In this document: one piece after another, positions 43,675-53,997 of the stretch
How the letters are laid out: each line of letters opens with the position of its first letter
Position numbering within the stretch: position 1 is the first letter of the stretch
Source: an uncultured bacterium
Lineage (GTDB): Bacteria; Bacteroidota; Bacteroidia; Bacteroidales; Bacteroidaceae
Reading direction: 5' to 3'
Length of the DNA: 64,000 nt
NCBI GenBank assembly: GCA_905214625.1
Contig: CAJMMQ010000002.1
Location: 62,001 to 126,000 of the forward strand
Notes under the pieces: model-generated
Databases searched by the model: none
The model's input: the letters and a program-made list of their open reading frames with translations, nothing else
Told to the model about the DNA's origin: nothing
Program-made: the position numbers and the translations under genes

Positions 43675-46101
43675 CTACGGCTCTGCCGTCTCGCCCCTCT
43701 TCATATATTCGGTAGGGCTGCAGCCCATAGTCTTCTTGAAGCAGCGGCTGAAGTATTTCGGGTCGGAGAATCCGCACTTGTAGGCCACTTCCGATATGCT
43801 CACGCCCGGATCTTTCATTAAAGCAAGAGCCTTCTTAATGCGTATCTCTTGTATAAAGTTGTTAGGCGACGAACCAAAAACCTTCTTCACCCTTACATAG
43901 AGCACAGTGCGGCTCATGCCCATGGCCTTGCAGAAGTCGTCTATCGACAGGTCAGAGTTGGCTATATTGTCATTGATAAATCCCATGGCCTTGTTTCTGA
44001 ACAGGCTGTCAGTGGTTTCGGCGGCCGTTTCCTCACCTTCAGCCACGTCCATGTCGCGCCTTTCTGTCAGAAGCTCATGCACCTTGTTCTTAAGATATTC
44101 AATCTTCTCATTAGTAACCGTTGTTATCTCGTTCACCTCCTTGCGCAGCCGGCTGATATATCTTGCCACCTTATATATAATTATCATGGCTGCAAGCAGC
44201 GCCCCGCCAAACAGCATCCATGCCAGGGGCGTCTCCGTAAGTTCCGGGGTACGGTGTATCGTCACGGTACGTTCATTGTCAGTCCAGATGCCGTCGCCGT
44301 TGGTTGAGCGCACCCTGAAGGTGTGCGTTCCCGGCGGAATGCCCGCATAGCTTACTGAATGCGACTTGGTGTATATCCACTCGCCGTCCACTCCGTCCAT
44401 GCGGTAGGCATACCATATATCCTCATTCTTATTATAGTCGAGCGCCGAAAACTCTATCGTAAAGTTCTTCTTGTCGGCCGGAAGCTCAACATAGTCGTCG
44501 CATCCGAACACAATACGCGGCACAAAATTGCTCTTGCCGACGTCAGACGGGCTGAAGCCGAACACGCCCTGAGTGGTTCCGAAGAGCATGTAGCCGTTGT
44601 CAAGACACAGCGGCATGGTCTCCATGAAGGCAAAGCCCTCCCTGAAAAAGCCTCTCATATAGTTAATCATAATATCGCGGTTAGTGTCAAACAGCGTCAG
44701 ACCGGCCTCTGACACTATCCACAGCTTGTCGCCACACCATGCTGCCAACGACACATTGACATCCGAGGCAAGACCCTGAGCCGTGGTATAAGCCTTGAAG
44801 CGTATGTTGTTGCTCAGCAGGTTACGCGACAGAATCTTGTTGGTTCCGCCGCCATAAGTGGCCACATAAATCCTGCCCCTGCTGTCGCGTGCCAGCGCCA
44901 TCACCTCATTGTTGCTCAGGCTCGACGGGTCATGAGGGTTTCTCACGTTGCGCCAGAACTTCAGCCGGCGCAGCGGCTTGCCGTCAATCATGCACGTATA
45001 CAGCCCGCTGCCGGTTCCGACAAGCATCACTCCGCTACGTGTCATCATCAGACACCTCACTTTGAGCGCCCCGCGCGGATAGCCGGAAAGGACATTGTCC
45101 TTATTGATAAAGTGCGGCATGTCGGCCTCCGGCCTCTCCACCACATTCAGTCCGCCGCCATAGGTGCCTATCCACAGGCGTCCATATCTGTCCTCAGCCA
45201 TGGCATACACAGAATTGCAGTTAATGCCAAAAGGCTTTCCGCCGCCGCTGACATAGCGGTCGAGCACCCATCCCTGCCCTTTTCTGCGCAGCCTAAACAG
45301 CCCGCCGGGCTTGGTGCCGAGCCATATCTGCCCATGGCAGTCTTCATAAATACAATACACGTTATGGCCGAATACAGCTGCAGCAGGCGTAATCCTGCCG
45401 TCAGCAGACAGATATCTGACATTTCCCAAGTTGCGGTCAACAATCCTTACAAAGCCGTTCTTGTCGGCAATCCACACCCGTCCGGCCCTGTCCTGATGCA
45501 AGGCCCTGACCACTTCTTCGCCAAAATCGCTGAACTTTGTGTTCTTCAGAGGTTCCTTCACAAACGTAACCCTATCTATGCCGCGGTTGGTGCGCACCCA
45601 ATAGCCTCCCTGCCTGTCCTCACACATAACCCTTGTCTCCAGGCCTTCATACTCCTTCAGAGAAGATATCCGCCTCATCACATTCTCGTCGACCACATAA
45701 TATGAGCCTCTGGGCAGGCTCTTGCCTCTGTAAACCTCAAACTTGCCCGTCTTGCGGTTGAATACATAATACTTGCATCCCGCCAGGTTGAGGGTTCTGT
45801 GTCCCGACATACAGAGTATATTATTGTCTGGCAACTCCCAAATCTGGTCAATACGGTTCGACTCAAGAGGACAGCCGTCTCCGGGCTGAGCCTTATAATT
45901 GACAAAGCTGTAACCATCGTAACGGCTCAGTCCGTCGCGCGAGCTCAGCCATATATACCCCTCCCGGTCCTGAATAATACATGTAACAATGTTGTGGTCG
46001 AGCCCGTCGTCATTGTCAAAATGTACAATACGAACGCCGGAAGCCACACACAATAACGTCATAAACAAAAAACAAAAGATTGCCAGACTTGCTTTTCTCA
46101 T
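43675..46101 (-). CDS. Propeller-YYY membrane sensor with AraC-type output, no kinase
   Basis: 808 residues from ATG 46101. A signal peptide (MRKASLAIFCFLFMTLLCVAS) precedes two-component-regulator propeller repeats (for example GYIWLSSRDGLSRYDGYSF, GRLWIGTYGGGLNVVERPE) up to about residue 590, a Y_Y_Y domain (RVRSTNGDGIWTDNERTVTI), one membrane span (AWMLFGGALLAAMIIIYKVA), a coiled coil, and a C-terminal AraC helix-turn-helix (ISEVAYKCGFSDPKYFSRCFKKTMGCSPTEY). Hybrid two-component sensors have the same ends but a histidine kinase and receiver between, which this protein lacks. The target is likely the divergent GH95 gene and the pectin genes. The frame open to 46233 overlaps that promoter. 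Confidence 0.9.
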   Translation of the reverse strand: MRKASLAIFCFLFMTLLCVASGVRIVHFDNDDGLDHNIVTCIIQDREGYIWLSSRDGLSRYDGYSFVNYKAQPGDGCPLESNRIDQIWELPDNNILCMSGHRTLNLAGCKYYVFNRKTGKFEVYRGKSLPRGSYYVVDENVMRRISSLKEYEGLETRVMCEDRQGGYWVRTNRGIDRVTFVKEPLKNTKFSDFGEEVVRALHQDRAGRVWIADKNGFVRIVDRNLGNVRYLSADGRITPAAAVFGHNVYCIYEDCHGQIWLGTKPGGLFRLRRKGQGWVLDRYVSGGGKPFGINCNSVYAMAEDRYGRLWIGTYGGGLNVVERPEADMPHFINKDNVLSGYPRGALKVRCLMMTRSGVMLVGTGSGLYTCMIDGKPLRRLKFWRNVRNPHDPSSLSNNEVMALARDSRGRIYVATYGGGTNKILSRNLLSNNIRFKAYTTAQGLASDVNVSLAAWCGDKLWIVSEAGLTLFDTNRDIMINYMRGFFREGFAFMETMPLCLDNGYMLFGTTQGVFGFSPSDVGKSNFVPRIVFGCDDYVELPADKKNFTIEFSALDYNKNEDIWYAYRMDGVDGEWIYTKSHSVSYAGIPPGTHTFRVRSTNGDGIWTDNERTVTIHRTPELTETPLAWMLFGGALLAAMIIIYKVARYISRLRKEVNEITTVTNEKIEYLKNKVHELLTERRDMDVAEGEETAAETTDSLFRNKAMGFINDNIANSDLSIDDFCKAMGMSRTVLYVRVKKVFGSSPNNFIQEIRIKKALALMKDPGVSISEVAYKCGFSDPKYFSRCFKKTMGCSPTEYMKRGETAEP

Positions 46102-46193
46102 AATATCATTATTCTGCTGCAAAAGTAAGAAAAAAACATAAAATCCACGTTTACGTCGTGACAAAAAGACTATTTTGAACCTTTTTAAAATAT

Positions 46194-46230
46194 TTGTCCA
46201 CCATAAGCATTGCCACAAACAATACCTTTG
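46194..46230 (+). promoter_or_regulatory. Probable promoter of the GH95 gene
   Basis: TTTG (46194-46197) and TACCTTTG (46223-46230), 25 bases apart, 36 bases before the ATG. On the other strand, TACTTTTG (46120-46127) is a likely -7 box of the divergent sensor gene, so both promoters share about 165 bases. Confidence 0.5.
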
Positions 46231-46266
46231 CACCGAACAAACAATCTATTTTAAATTCTATCAATA

Positions 46267-48897
46267 ATGAAAAAACTATTAACAATCATCACAACGCTGG
46301 CAATGGCGCTCGGCTCATATGCAGGAGAACCGCTGGAGCTATGGTACGACAAACCTGCCGGCAACTGGAACGAAGCCCTGCCGCTTGGCAACGGACGCAT
46401 AGCGGCAATGGTATACGGCAATCCCGTATGCGAGGAATATCAGCTCAACGAGGAGACTATATCAAAAGGCTCACCCTACAAAAACTACAATGCAGAAACG
46501 CCAAAGTATCTTGAAAACCTGCGACAGCTGGTCTTCAGCGGCAAGAGCGACGAGGCACAGGCGCTGGCCGAGACACAAATTCTGGCCGACAGAGACTACG
46601 GATTCGGTGCATCATACCAGCCTGCAGGAAGTCTGCGCATTGAATACGACGGCCATAAAGACTACTCTTCGCTGCGCAGACAACTCAGCATAGACAATGC
46701 CGTGTCGACAGTAACCTACAGAGTGAGCGACGTAACTTACACGGAAGAGGCCTTCACGTCGTTCACCGACCAAATGCTCATCATCAGGGTCACCGCGTCA
46801 AAGAAGGGTGCAATAAACCTGAAAGCAAGCCTGTTTTATCCTGACGGCGTGAAGGTTGAGCGCTCTGTAAGCGGAAACACACTCGCACTGAGCGGAACTA
46901 CGGCAAAAGCCGCAAACAACGTGCCCGGAAAACTGAACTTCATAGTCAACGCAAAAATTGACAACGAAGGCGGTGCAATGACACAGAACGACACCGCGCT
47001 GATTGTGAAAGACGCCGACGCCGTAACCTTCCACATAGCCATGGCAACCAATTTTGTGAACTATAAGGATATCTCGGCCGACCCTCAGAAGCGTATTGAC
47101 GAATATATGAAGAATGCCGGACGCGACTATGAGACGGCAAGAGCCGAACATATAGAATACTATAAGGAACAGTTTGACAGAGTAAGCCTTGACCTAGGAG
47201 AGAACAGCAACCCGTCGAAGACAACAGACAAACGCATTGAAGACTTTGCTGAAGGCAACGACACACAGCTCGTAGAACTGTATTTTCAGTTTGGAAGATA
47301 CCTGCTTATATGTTCATCACAGCCTGGATGCCAGCCCGCCAACCTGCAAGGCAAATGGAACGGCAGCACAAACCCTGCATGGAAATGCCGTTATACGGTG
47401 AACATTAACACAGAGATGAACTACTGGCCGGCCGAATCGACAAACCTGCCGGAACTTCACGAGCCGCTGATAAAGATGATAAAGGAGCTCAGCGAGATAG
47501 GAGCAGAAACGGCAAAGAACATGTACGGATGCAACGGATGGATGCTTCATCACAACACAGACCTGTGGAGAATGACTGGAGCCGTGGACAAAGCCTACAG
47601 CGGAGTGTGGCCAACGGCCAACGCATGGTTCTGCCAGCACTTATGGAACAGATATCTTTACAGCGGAGACACCGACTATCTGAAAGAGGTTTATCCGCTA
47701 ATGAAAGGAGCGTCAGAGTTCTTCCTCGACTTCATGGTAGAGGATCCCCGCGACAAATTCATGGTTGTCTGCCCGTCGGTTTCACCCGAAAACTCGCCAA
47801 AAGCATATAAAGGACAGAACATCTTTGCGGGTATAACCATGGACAACGAGCTCGTAAGCGACCTGCTGACCAACACCGCAAGGGCTGCCGAGACGCTTGC
47901 CACTGACGAAGACTTCGCTAAATCGCTGCTGAGCCTGCGCGACAAGATGCTGCCACTGCGCATAGGACAATACGGACAGCTGCAGGAATGGCGCGACGAC
48001 TGGGATAACCCAGATGACCATCACCGTCACGTGTCACACCTGTGGGCACTGTATCCCGGTACGGCAATATCTCCCTACCGCACACCGGCTGCGTTCAGAG
48101 CATCAAAGGTGTCGCTGATGTACCGCGGAGACGAGTCGACAGGATGGAGCATGGGATGGAAAGTTTGTCTTTGGGCAAGATGTCTTGACGGCAAGCATGC
48201 TTACAAGCTGATTAAAGACCAGCTGTCGCTTGTGCCGGCAGACAGGACCGAAGGACAGGACGGAGGCACTTATCCAAACATGTTCGATGCCCATCCGCCA
48301 TTCCAGATTGACGGCAACTTCGGCTGTACGGCGGGCATTGCAGAGATGCTTATGCAAAGCCACGATGGCTTTATAAACCTCATGCCGGCTGTTCCTGACG
48401 AATGGGCCGACGGCGAAATTAAGGGTCTGAGAGCCATAGGCGGCTTCGTGCTTGAGGACATGGTGTGGAAAGACGGCAAGCTGATGAGTGCCCGTCTGCG
48501 CTCAACGCTCGGCGGAAACCTCAGACTAAGGGTGCCCGTAAAAATCAAGTCGGACACACATGAGGTGAAAGAGGCTGAAGGCGAAAACCCCAATCCGCTG
48601 TTCTACATCTACTCTATGCCTGTAAAGAAGATATCAGGAGACGAATATGTTGACGTTGACAACTCGAGTGTGAACAACAGGCTGCCCGAGACTTGGCTCT
48701 ATGACATAGAGACCAAGGCTGGAGACGTGGTCTACATAACAAACGAAAGCTCGGCTTCGGGCATTGACCATACGTTGACCGACAACGGCAGCAACGGCAG
48801 CATATACGACATTTCGGGCAGAAAGGTTGACTGTCCGGAGCGTGGAATATTCATAAAAAACGGCAAGGCTTTTATTAAAAAGATAGCGGAGCTATAA
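46267..48897 (+). CDS. GH95 family glycosidase, alpha-L-fucosidase-like
   Basis: 876 residues. A signal peptide ([20 protein letters not shown]) precedes the GH95 body, seen in [32 protein letters not shown] (residues 21-52), [23 protein letters not shown] (the Asn and catalytic-region motif) and [13 protein letters not shown]. The family cleaves alpha-1,2-L-fucose or alpha-L-galactose by inversion. The context of pectin genes suggests removal of such sugars from rhamnogalacturonan or xyloglucan chains. The end ([23 protein letters not shown]) has the same sorting signal as the pectin enzymes. It diverges from the sensor gene. Confidence 0.92.
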   Translation: MKKLLTIITTLAMALGSYAGEPLELWYDKPAGNWNEALPLGNGRIAAMVYGNPVCEEYQLNEETISKGSPYKNYNAETPKYLENLRQLVFSGKSDEAQALAETQILADRDYGFGASYQPAGSLRIEYDGHKDYSSLRRQLSIDNAVSTVTYRVSDVTYTEEAFTSFTDQMLIIRVTASKKGAINLKASLFYPDGVKVERSVSGNTLALSGTTAKAANNVPGKLNFIVNAKIDNEGGAMTQNDTALIVKDADAVTFHIAMATNFVNYKDISADPQKRIDEYMKNAGRDYETARAEHIEYYKEQFDRVSLDLGENSNPSKTTDKRIEDFAEGNDTQLVELYFQFGRYLLICSSQPGCQPANLQGKWNGSTNPAWKCRYTVNINTEMNYWPAESTNLPELHEPLIKMIKELSEIGAETAKNMYGCNGWMLHHNTDLWRMTGAVDKAYSGVWPTANAWFCQHLWNRYLYSGDTDYLKEVYPLMKGASEFFLDFMVEDPRDKFMVVCPSVSPENSPKAYKGQNIFAGITMDNELVSDLLTNTARAAETLATDEDFAKSLLSLRDKMLPLRIGQYGQLQEWRDDWDNPDDHHRHVSHLWALYPGTAISPYRTPAAFRASKVSLMYRGDESTGWSMGWKVCLWARCLDGKHAYKLIKDQLSLVPADRTEGQDGGTYPNMFDAHPPFQIDGNFGCTAGIAEMLMQSHDGFINLMPAVPDEWADGEIKGLRAIGGFVLEDMVWKDGKLMSARLRSTLGGNLRLRVPVKIKSDTHEVKEAEGENPNPLFYIYSMPVKKISGDEYVDVDNSSVNNRLPETWLYDIETKAGDVVYITNESSASGIDHTLTDNGSNGSIYDISGRKVDCPERGIFIKNGKAFIKKIAEL

Positions 48898-48953
48898 ATT
48901 ATAGCACAAACATTCGTTCTTTCTTCATTACTAATTCTGTTAAATTAAGCGAC

Positions 48954-48995
48954 AGAGGCTGTCAGAGATTACACACACGACAGCCTCTTCTATTT
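48954..48995 (+). terminator. Terminator of the GH95 gene
   Basis: AGAGGCTGTC (48954-48963) pairs with GACAGCCTCT (48979-48988) and is followed by TCTATTTATTT. Confidence 0.8.
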
Positions 48996-49069
48996 ATTTC
49001 GGCAGCACAGCAGTCATGTGCCGCAACCTGACAACAAGATATATGCCTACATGATATCACCCTTGAACG

Positions 49070-49210
49070 TTATCTGCGGGTGTTTATCATGTAGCAGCCG
49101 TCGGCTGCTTCATACACTCCGCAGGGATTCTGTAACTGCGCTCCTGCCGCAAGTACAAACATCACTTGCAGCATAACGTTTACTAACGTTGTTCTGATTG
49201 TCATTCTCAT
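49070..49210 (-). CDS. Putative secreted small protein, 46 residues
   Basis: A 46-residue frame, from ATG 49210, begins MRMTIRTTLVNVMLQVMFVL, a plausible signal peptide ending at AAGAQ. The rest is NPCGVYEAADGCYMINTRR, with two Cys eight residues apart. It is below the usual annotation cut-off. The amino-acid sequence resembles an exported microprotein or pheromone-like peptide, but I do not recognise a family. It lies alone between the GH95 terminator and the hypothetical gene at 49265. Confidence 0.45.
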   Translation of the reverse strand: MRMTIRTTLVNVMLQVMFVLAAGAQLQNPCGVYEAADGCYMINTRR

Positions 49211-49264
49211 TGTTCTCCAAGTATTAATATTAAAATATTAGCGATTGCTCAATATAATAAGTGT

Positions 49265-49909
49265 TCAGCCGAAATATGCCTTCAGCTGGGCGGCCAGCGA
49301 CGACAGTTCCTCGGGATTGCCGTTACCGTATCGCTGCCACACGCGGCGGCACTCGTCGGCAAGCGGCGACGGAACGGCCGCAGCGCGCTTCAGATAAGGG
49401 TCTAAGGTCTGAAACGTTTCCATCACCTCCACCACCGTGTCGGCCTTTATGCCCATAAGTTTCGACAGCTCGGTTATCTCGGGCGTGTTGCGCACCATCG
49501 TGGCCGGCGTCAGGCGGAAATACTGGTCGAGTATTATTATAAGCATCATCGGCATGAGCTGGCCGCATGATGACAGGGGCCTGAAGTCGCGCTCGAACGA
49601 CTCGTTCATGGCCACTCCGTCGTAAAACTGGGCTGCGTTGCTGAATCCGGCCATGCCCCGCAGCACCTTTACATCGCGCGACAGGCGCCTTGGGTTGTCG
49701 CCGTATGCGGCCCACAGGCGTTCGAGCCGGGGCGTGGCGGCACGGCGCAGACTGAACATCTGCTCGTAAAGATAGTGTGGAGGTATGTGCAGCTCGAGGC
49801 TAAGCTCTACCGTTCCGCGCGAGTAGAGGGGCTTTACGCCGGCCGGCTTGCGCTGATAGAGCTGCATGAGCAGCAGCCAGTATTCATCAGACCATAATGG
49901 ATGACTCAT
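49265..49909 (-). CDS. Conserved hypothetical protein, helical
   Basis: 214 residues, without signal peptide or membrane segment, mostly helical. The N-terminus is MSHPLWSDEYWLLLMQLYQRKP, and HIPPHYLYEQMFSLRR and EITELSKLMGIKADTVVEVMETFQTLDPYL (residues about 145-175) look like DNA- or protein-binding helices. I recall similar proteins in Bacteroidales but no assigned function. It is transcribed away from the GH3 gene. Coding character is supported by length and codon use. Confidence 0.75.
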   Translation of the reverse strand: MSHPLWSDEYWLLLMQLYQRKPAGVKPLYSRGTVELSLELHIPPHYLYEQMFSLRRAATPRLERLWAAYGDNPRRLSRDVKVLRGMAGFSNAAQFYDGVAMNESFERDFRPLSSCGQLMPMMLIIILDQYFRLTPATMVRNTPEITELSKLMGIKADTVVEVMETFQTLDPYLKRAAAVPSPLADECRRVWQRYGNGNPEELSSLAAQLKAYFG

Positions 49910-50152
49910 AGTGCTTATGCTTATTATGTGTATAAGGTATGTTTCTGCAAATATATAATTTTTTTCTGAAAAGCGGCAATGTCGGGCCGTTTATTTTAGC
50001 CGCCCTACAACTGCGGCAATATGCCGGATATTTTGTGGCATGGTTTTTGACGTTTAAACCCCTGGCCGCTCCTGCCGTGGCGGTGGCGGTGAGCAGAGAA
50101 ATAAAACAGCAGTTTGCAACAAACTGACTGTCAGCAGGTTACGCACGGCCTT

Positions 50153-50240
50153 GCAAAAGGTGGCCTTTCAGCCTGCAAAAGGCCGTGTTTTAGCCGCCGA
50201 AAGGTGACCTTTCACGTTGCGAAAAGCCACCTTTTAGAAA
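50153..50240. repeat. 22-bp repeat array 8 (four units)
   Basis: Units start at 50153, 50175, 50197 and 50219. Units 1 and 4 can pair (AAAAGGTGGC with GCCACCTTTT). The left flank may be a degraded inverted trailer. It lies between two divergently transcribed genes. Confidence 0.9.
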
Positions 50241-50326
50241 GCTGCGACACTGCCCCGGCGCTGCATGCGGCCAACTCAGGCACGCGGCAAAGAGGCGCGC
50301 GCGTGTTAAGAATATTAAAAATCTTA

Positions 50327-50355
50327 TTGTATTACAAAAGTTTAGACTAAATTTG
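50327..50355 (+). promoter_or_regulatory. Promoter of the GH3-type gene
   Basis: TTG (50327-50329), 18 bases, TAAATTTG (50348-50355); 24 bases before the ATG. Confidence 0.6.
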
Positions 50356-50379
50356 CAGCTTAAAAATACTTCTTAGAAG

Positions 50380-51903
50380 ATGAGCATTACAAGCATAATT
50401 GGCAAGTTGTTTCTGCCTCGGCAGAAGGAGCTTGAGCGGCACATCAACGAGGCCGGAGCACTGCAGAACGAGGTGCTGACCTATCTGACGGGCCATGCCA
50501 AGGACACCGAATATGGCAGGAAACACATATTCGGCAATATAAAATCATACGAAGACTTTGCGGCCAACGTGCCGCTGAACACATACGAGGAGCTTAAAAA
50601 CGACATCGACCGCATGCGCCACGGCGAGAGCGACGTGCTCTGGCCGGGAACGATAAAGTGGTATGCCAAGTCGTCGGGCACGACCAACGACAAGAGCAAG
50701 TTTATCCCCGTAAGTCACGACGGACTGCAGAACATCCACTATCAGGGCGGCAAGGATGCCGTGGTGCTTTATCTGCGCAACAATCCCAAGAGCAGGATAT
50801 TCGACGGCAAGAGCCTTATACTGGGAGGAAGCCACTCGCCCAACTATAATCTGCGCGACAGCCTGGTAGGAGACCTAAGCGCCATACTGATAGAGAACAT
50901 CAGCCCGATGGCCAACATGGTAAGGGTGCCGTGCAAGCAGACTGCGCTGCTGTCTGACTTTGAGGTGAAGCGCGACCGCATAGCGCAAGAGACGATGAAC
51001 AAGAACGTGACCAACCTGAGCGGAGTGCCCTCGTGGATGCTCTCCGTGCTCACAAGGGTGATGGAGCTTACGGGCAAGACTCACCTCGAGGAGGTGTGGC
51101 CCAACCTTGAAGTGTTCTTCCACGGAGGCGTGGCCTTCACCCCCTACCGCAAGCAGTACGAGCAGCTCATCACGTCGCCCGGCATGCACTACATGGAGAC
51201 CTACAACGCCAGCGAAGGCTTCTTCGGTCTGCAGAGCGACCCCTCCGACCCGGCCATGCTGCTGATGCTCGACTACGGAGTGTTCTACGAGTTCATCCCG
51301 ATGGACGAGTTCGGCTCGGACAACCCCAACGTGGTGCCCATAACCGGCGTAAAGACAGGCGTAAACTATGCCATGGTAATATCCACTTCGTGCGGACTGT
51401 GGCGCTACATCATAGGCGACACGGTGAAGTTCACGTCTACAAATCCATACAAGTTCGTAATCACCGGCCGCACCAAGAGCTTCATCAACGCCTTCGGCGA
51501 GGAGCTTATCGTCGACAACGCAGAGCAGGGCCTTGCCCACGCATGCCATGAGACAGGCGCCGAGGTGCTCGAATACACGGCAGCACCCGTGTTCATGGAC
51601 GGCAACGCCAAGTGCCGCCACCAGTGGCTCATAGAGTTCTCCAAAGAGCCCGGCGACATAAACCGCTTTGCAGCCATACTCGACAAGAAACTTCAGGAGA
51701 TAAACAGCGACTACGAGGCAAAGCGCTACAAGGACATAACCCTGCAGCACCTCGACATAGTAAAGGCGCGCACGGGCCTGTTCAACGACTGGCTCAAGTC
51801 GAAAGGCAAGCTGGGCGGACAGCACAAGGTGCCGCGACTGAGCAACAGCCGCGACATCATAGAACAAATGCTGAGATTTAACACCGACAACGATGAACAC
51901 TGA
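50380..51903 (+). CDS. GH3 auxin-responsive-promoter family acyl-amido synthetase
   Basis: 507 residues of the ANL adenylating superfamily, GH3 branch. WYAKSSGTTNDKSKFIPVS (about residues 92-110) is the ATP-binding P-loop-like motif, and YNASEGFFGLQ (about 270) the second core motif. DTVKFTSTNPYKFVITGRTKSFINAFGEELIVDNAEQGL holds the hinge. Plant GH3 enzymes join jasmonate or auxin to amino acids; bacterial members have unknown substrates. The protein lacks a signal peptide and is cytoplasmic. A lipoprotein gene overlaps its end by 11 bases, and this pairing suggests a role in the envelope. Confidence 0.92.
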   Translation: MSITSIIGKLFLPRQKELERHINEAGALQNEVLTYLTGHAKDTEYGRKHIFGNIKSYEDFAANVPLNTYEELKNDIDRMRHGESDVLWPGTIKWYAKSSGTTNDKSKFIPVSHDGLQNIHYQGGKDAVVLYLRNNPKSRIFDGKSLILGGSHSPNYNLRDSLVGDLSAILIENISPMANMVRVPCKQTALLSDFEVKRDRIAQETMNKNVTNLSGVPSWMLSVLTRVMELTGKTHLEEVWPNLEVFFHGGVAFTPYRKQYEQLITSPGMHYMETYNASEGFFGLQSDPSDPAMLLMLDYGVFYEFIPMDEFGSDNPNVVPITGVKTGVNYAMVISTSCGLWRYIIGDTVKFTSTNPYKFVITGRTKSFINAFGEELIVDNAEQGLAHACHETGAEVLEYTAAPVFMDGNAKCRHQWLIEFSKEPGDINRFAAILDKKLQEINSDYEAKRYKDITLQHLDIVKARTGLFNDWLKSKGKLGGQHKVPRLSNSRDIIEQMLRFNTDNDEH

Positions 51904-53917
51904 CACACAGCGCAACAGCAGCCACCGCGGCAGCATGAACACATGCACGCAAGGCACGGCAGCACTACACAGGGCAGCACGCACGGCCAAAGGCGCACTG
52001 GCCCTGCTGATGCTAATAGCCGCCGTGGCAATAACGTCGTGCGCCAGGATGGGACAGCCCGACGGCGGATGGTATGACGAGACACCGCCAAGGATAACAA
52101 GCTGCTCGCCCGCCGATCAGGGAACCGACGTAAAGACGCGCAAGATAAGCATCAACTTCGACGAGTATATACAGGTGGACAACCCCACCGAGAAGGTTGT
52201 AATATCGCCTCCGCAGATCGAGACGCCCGAGATAAAGGCTGCCGGAAAGCGCATCGTGGTAGAGATTAAAGACTCGCTGAAGCCCAATACCACCTACACC
52301 GTCGACTTCTCCGACGCCATAACCGACAACAACGAGAGCAACCCGCTGGGAAACTACACCTACACCTTCTCCACAGGCGACCACATCGACACGCTCGAAG
52401 TGGCAGGATATGTGCTTAACGCGCAGAACCTCGAGCCGATAAAAGGCATCCTCGTGGGACTTTACAACAACCTCAGCGACACGGTATTCATGCATGAACC
52501 CATGCTCAGGGTGTCGAGGACAGACAGCCGCGGCAAATTCATCATCAGGGGCATAGCGCCAGGCAAATACCGCATATATGCACTTGCCGACGCCGACAAC
52601 AACTATATCTTCAACCAGAAGAGCGAGCAGCTGGCCTTCAACCACGACATAATAGAGCCTACATTCAAGCCCGACGTAAGGCAGGACACCATCTGGCGCG
52701 ACTCGCTGCGCATCGACTCCATACGCCGCGTGCCCTACACCCACTTCCTGCCCGACGACATCGTGCTGCGCGCCTTCACCGAAGAGCAGACCGACCGCTA
52801 CCTGCTGAAGAGCGAAAGGACACAGGCCAACCGGTTTACGCTATACTTCAGCTACGGCAACAAGCAGCTGCCTGAAATCAAGGGACTTAACTTCAACGAG
52901 CAGGATGCCTTCATAATCGAGGCAACAGAGAAGCAAGACACCATTACCTACTGGCTGAAAGACACCATGCTCGTAAATCAGGACACGCTCAGAATGGAAC
53001 TGAAATATCTTGCAACCGACACAACCGGAGTGCTAAAGATGCAGACCGACACCCTCGACATTCTTGCGAAAGAGTCGTATGAGAAACGAATGAAACAAAA
53101 GAAAGAGCAGTTTGAGGAGTGGCAGAAGAAGCAAGAGAAAGCCAAGAAACGTGGTAAACCCTATGAAACAGAAATGCCGGCCGAGGCGCTCGAACCCAAA
53201 TATAACGTTCAGTCGGAACCTGCGCCCAACCAGAACATAACCATCGAGATGCCAACTCCGCTGCAAAAGGTTGACACGGCGTGCATACATCTCTACTCGA
53301 AACACGACACCCTGTGGTACAACTCGCCGTTCGTGCTGCGGCAGAAAGCCGGCAGCGGGCGAATATACGAGCTGCTCGGAGAGTGGCGGCCGGGCACCGA
53401 ATACAGCCTGGAGACCGACACCATGGCCTTCACCGACATCTACGGCAAGACCTCGGCGCCATATAAGACGGGATTCAAGATAAAGACCGACGACGAATTT
53501 GCCACCCTAATGTTCAACATAACGGGCATGGCCGACACCACGGTGGTTGTCCAGATGCTCAACAATTCTGACGAACCGGTGAAAGAAACCACAACAACCG
53601 ACGGCAACGCCATGTTCTTCTACGTAACGCCGGGCACATATTACGCCAGAATGTTTATCGACTCGAACAAGAACGGCAAGTGGGACACGGGCGAATATGC
53701 CGCCGACCGCCAGGCCGAAACCACCTACTACTATCCCGAAAAGATAGAATGTAAGGCCAAATGGGACCTCAACCTGACGTGGAATCCTACGGCGCGGAGC
53801 CTCGAAAGGCAAAAGCCCATGGAGATAACAAAGCAGAAACCCGAAAAAGAAAAGACCATAAAGAAACGTAACCTTGAGCGTGCCAAGAGCCTGGGCATAC
53901 CGTATCCGGGCAACTGA
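51893..53917 (+). CDS. Ig-like (Big_5) domain lipoprotein
   Basis: 674 residues in the open frame. A lipoprotein signal ends at AITSCARMG, so it is anchored in the membrane. RITSCSPADQGTDVKTRKISINFDEYI begins a Big_5 Ig-like domain. The central part has GYVLNAQNLEPIKGILVGLYNN and a carboxypeptidase-regulatory-like fold, and a Lys/Glu-rich stretch lies near residues 395-425 (KKEQFEEWQKKQEKAKKRGK). The C-terminus (KPMEITKQKPEKEKTIKKRN) is basic. It overlaps the GH3 gene by 11 bases. The start may be at 51893 or at a Met 12 residues later. Family members of this kind are conserved beside GH3 in Bacteroidota. Confidence 0.85.
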   Translation: MNTDTQRNSSHRGSMNTCTQGTAALHRAARTAKGALALLMLIAAVAITSCARMGQPDGGWYDETPPRITSCSPADQGTDVKTRKISINFDEYIQVDNPTEKVVISPPQIETPEIKAAGKRIVVEIKDSLKPNTTYTVDFSDAITDNNESNPLGNYTYTFSTGDHIDTLEVAGYVLNAQNLEPIKGILVGLYNNLSDTVFMHEPMLRVSRTDSRGKFIIRGIAPGKYRIYALADADNNYIFNQKSEQLAFNHDIIEPTFKPDVRQDTIWRDSLRIDSIRRVPYTHFLPDDIVLRAFTEEQTDRYLLKSERTQANRFTLYFSYGNKQLPEIKGLNFNEQDAFIIEATEKQDTITYWLKDTMLVNQDTLRMELKYLATDTTGVLKMQTDTLDILAKESYEKRMKQKKEQFEEWQKKQEKAKKRGKPYETEMPAEALEPKYNVQSEPAPNQNITIEMPTPLQKVDTACIHLYSKHDTLWYNSPFVLRQKAGSGRIYELLGEWRPGTEYSLETDTMAFTDIYGKTSAPYKTGFKIKTDDEFATLMFNITGMADTTVVVQMLNNSDEPVKETTTTDGNAMFFYVTPGTYYARMFIDSNKNGKWDTGEYAADRQAETTYYYPEKIECKAKWDLNLTWNPTARSLERQKPMEITKQKPEKEKTIKKRNLERAKSLGIPYPGN

Positions 53918-53997
53918 CGGCGCACAACTCCTGCGTGAAGACCATCAGGCACAGACGGGAACGTGGCAAACAAGACATAAACCAAAATGCACATATC

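Noticed and set aside
50875..51990. 371-residue minus-strand frame antisense to GH3
   Set aside because: Shadow of the GH3 gene. The sequence is low-complexity with many Val, His and Ala.
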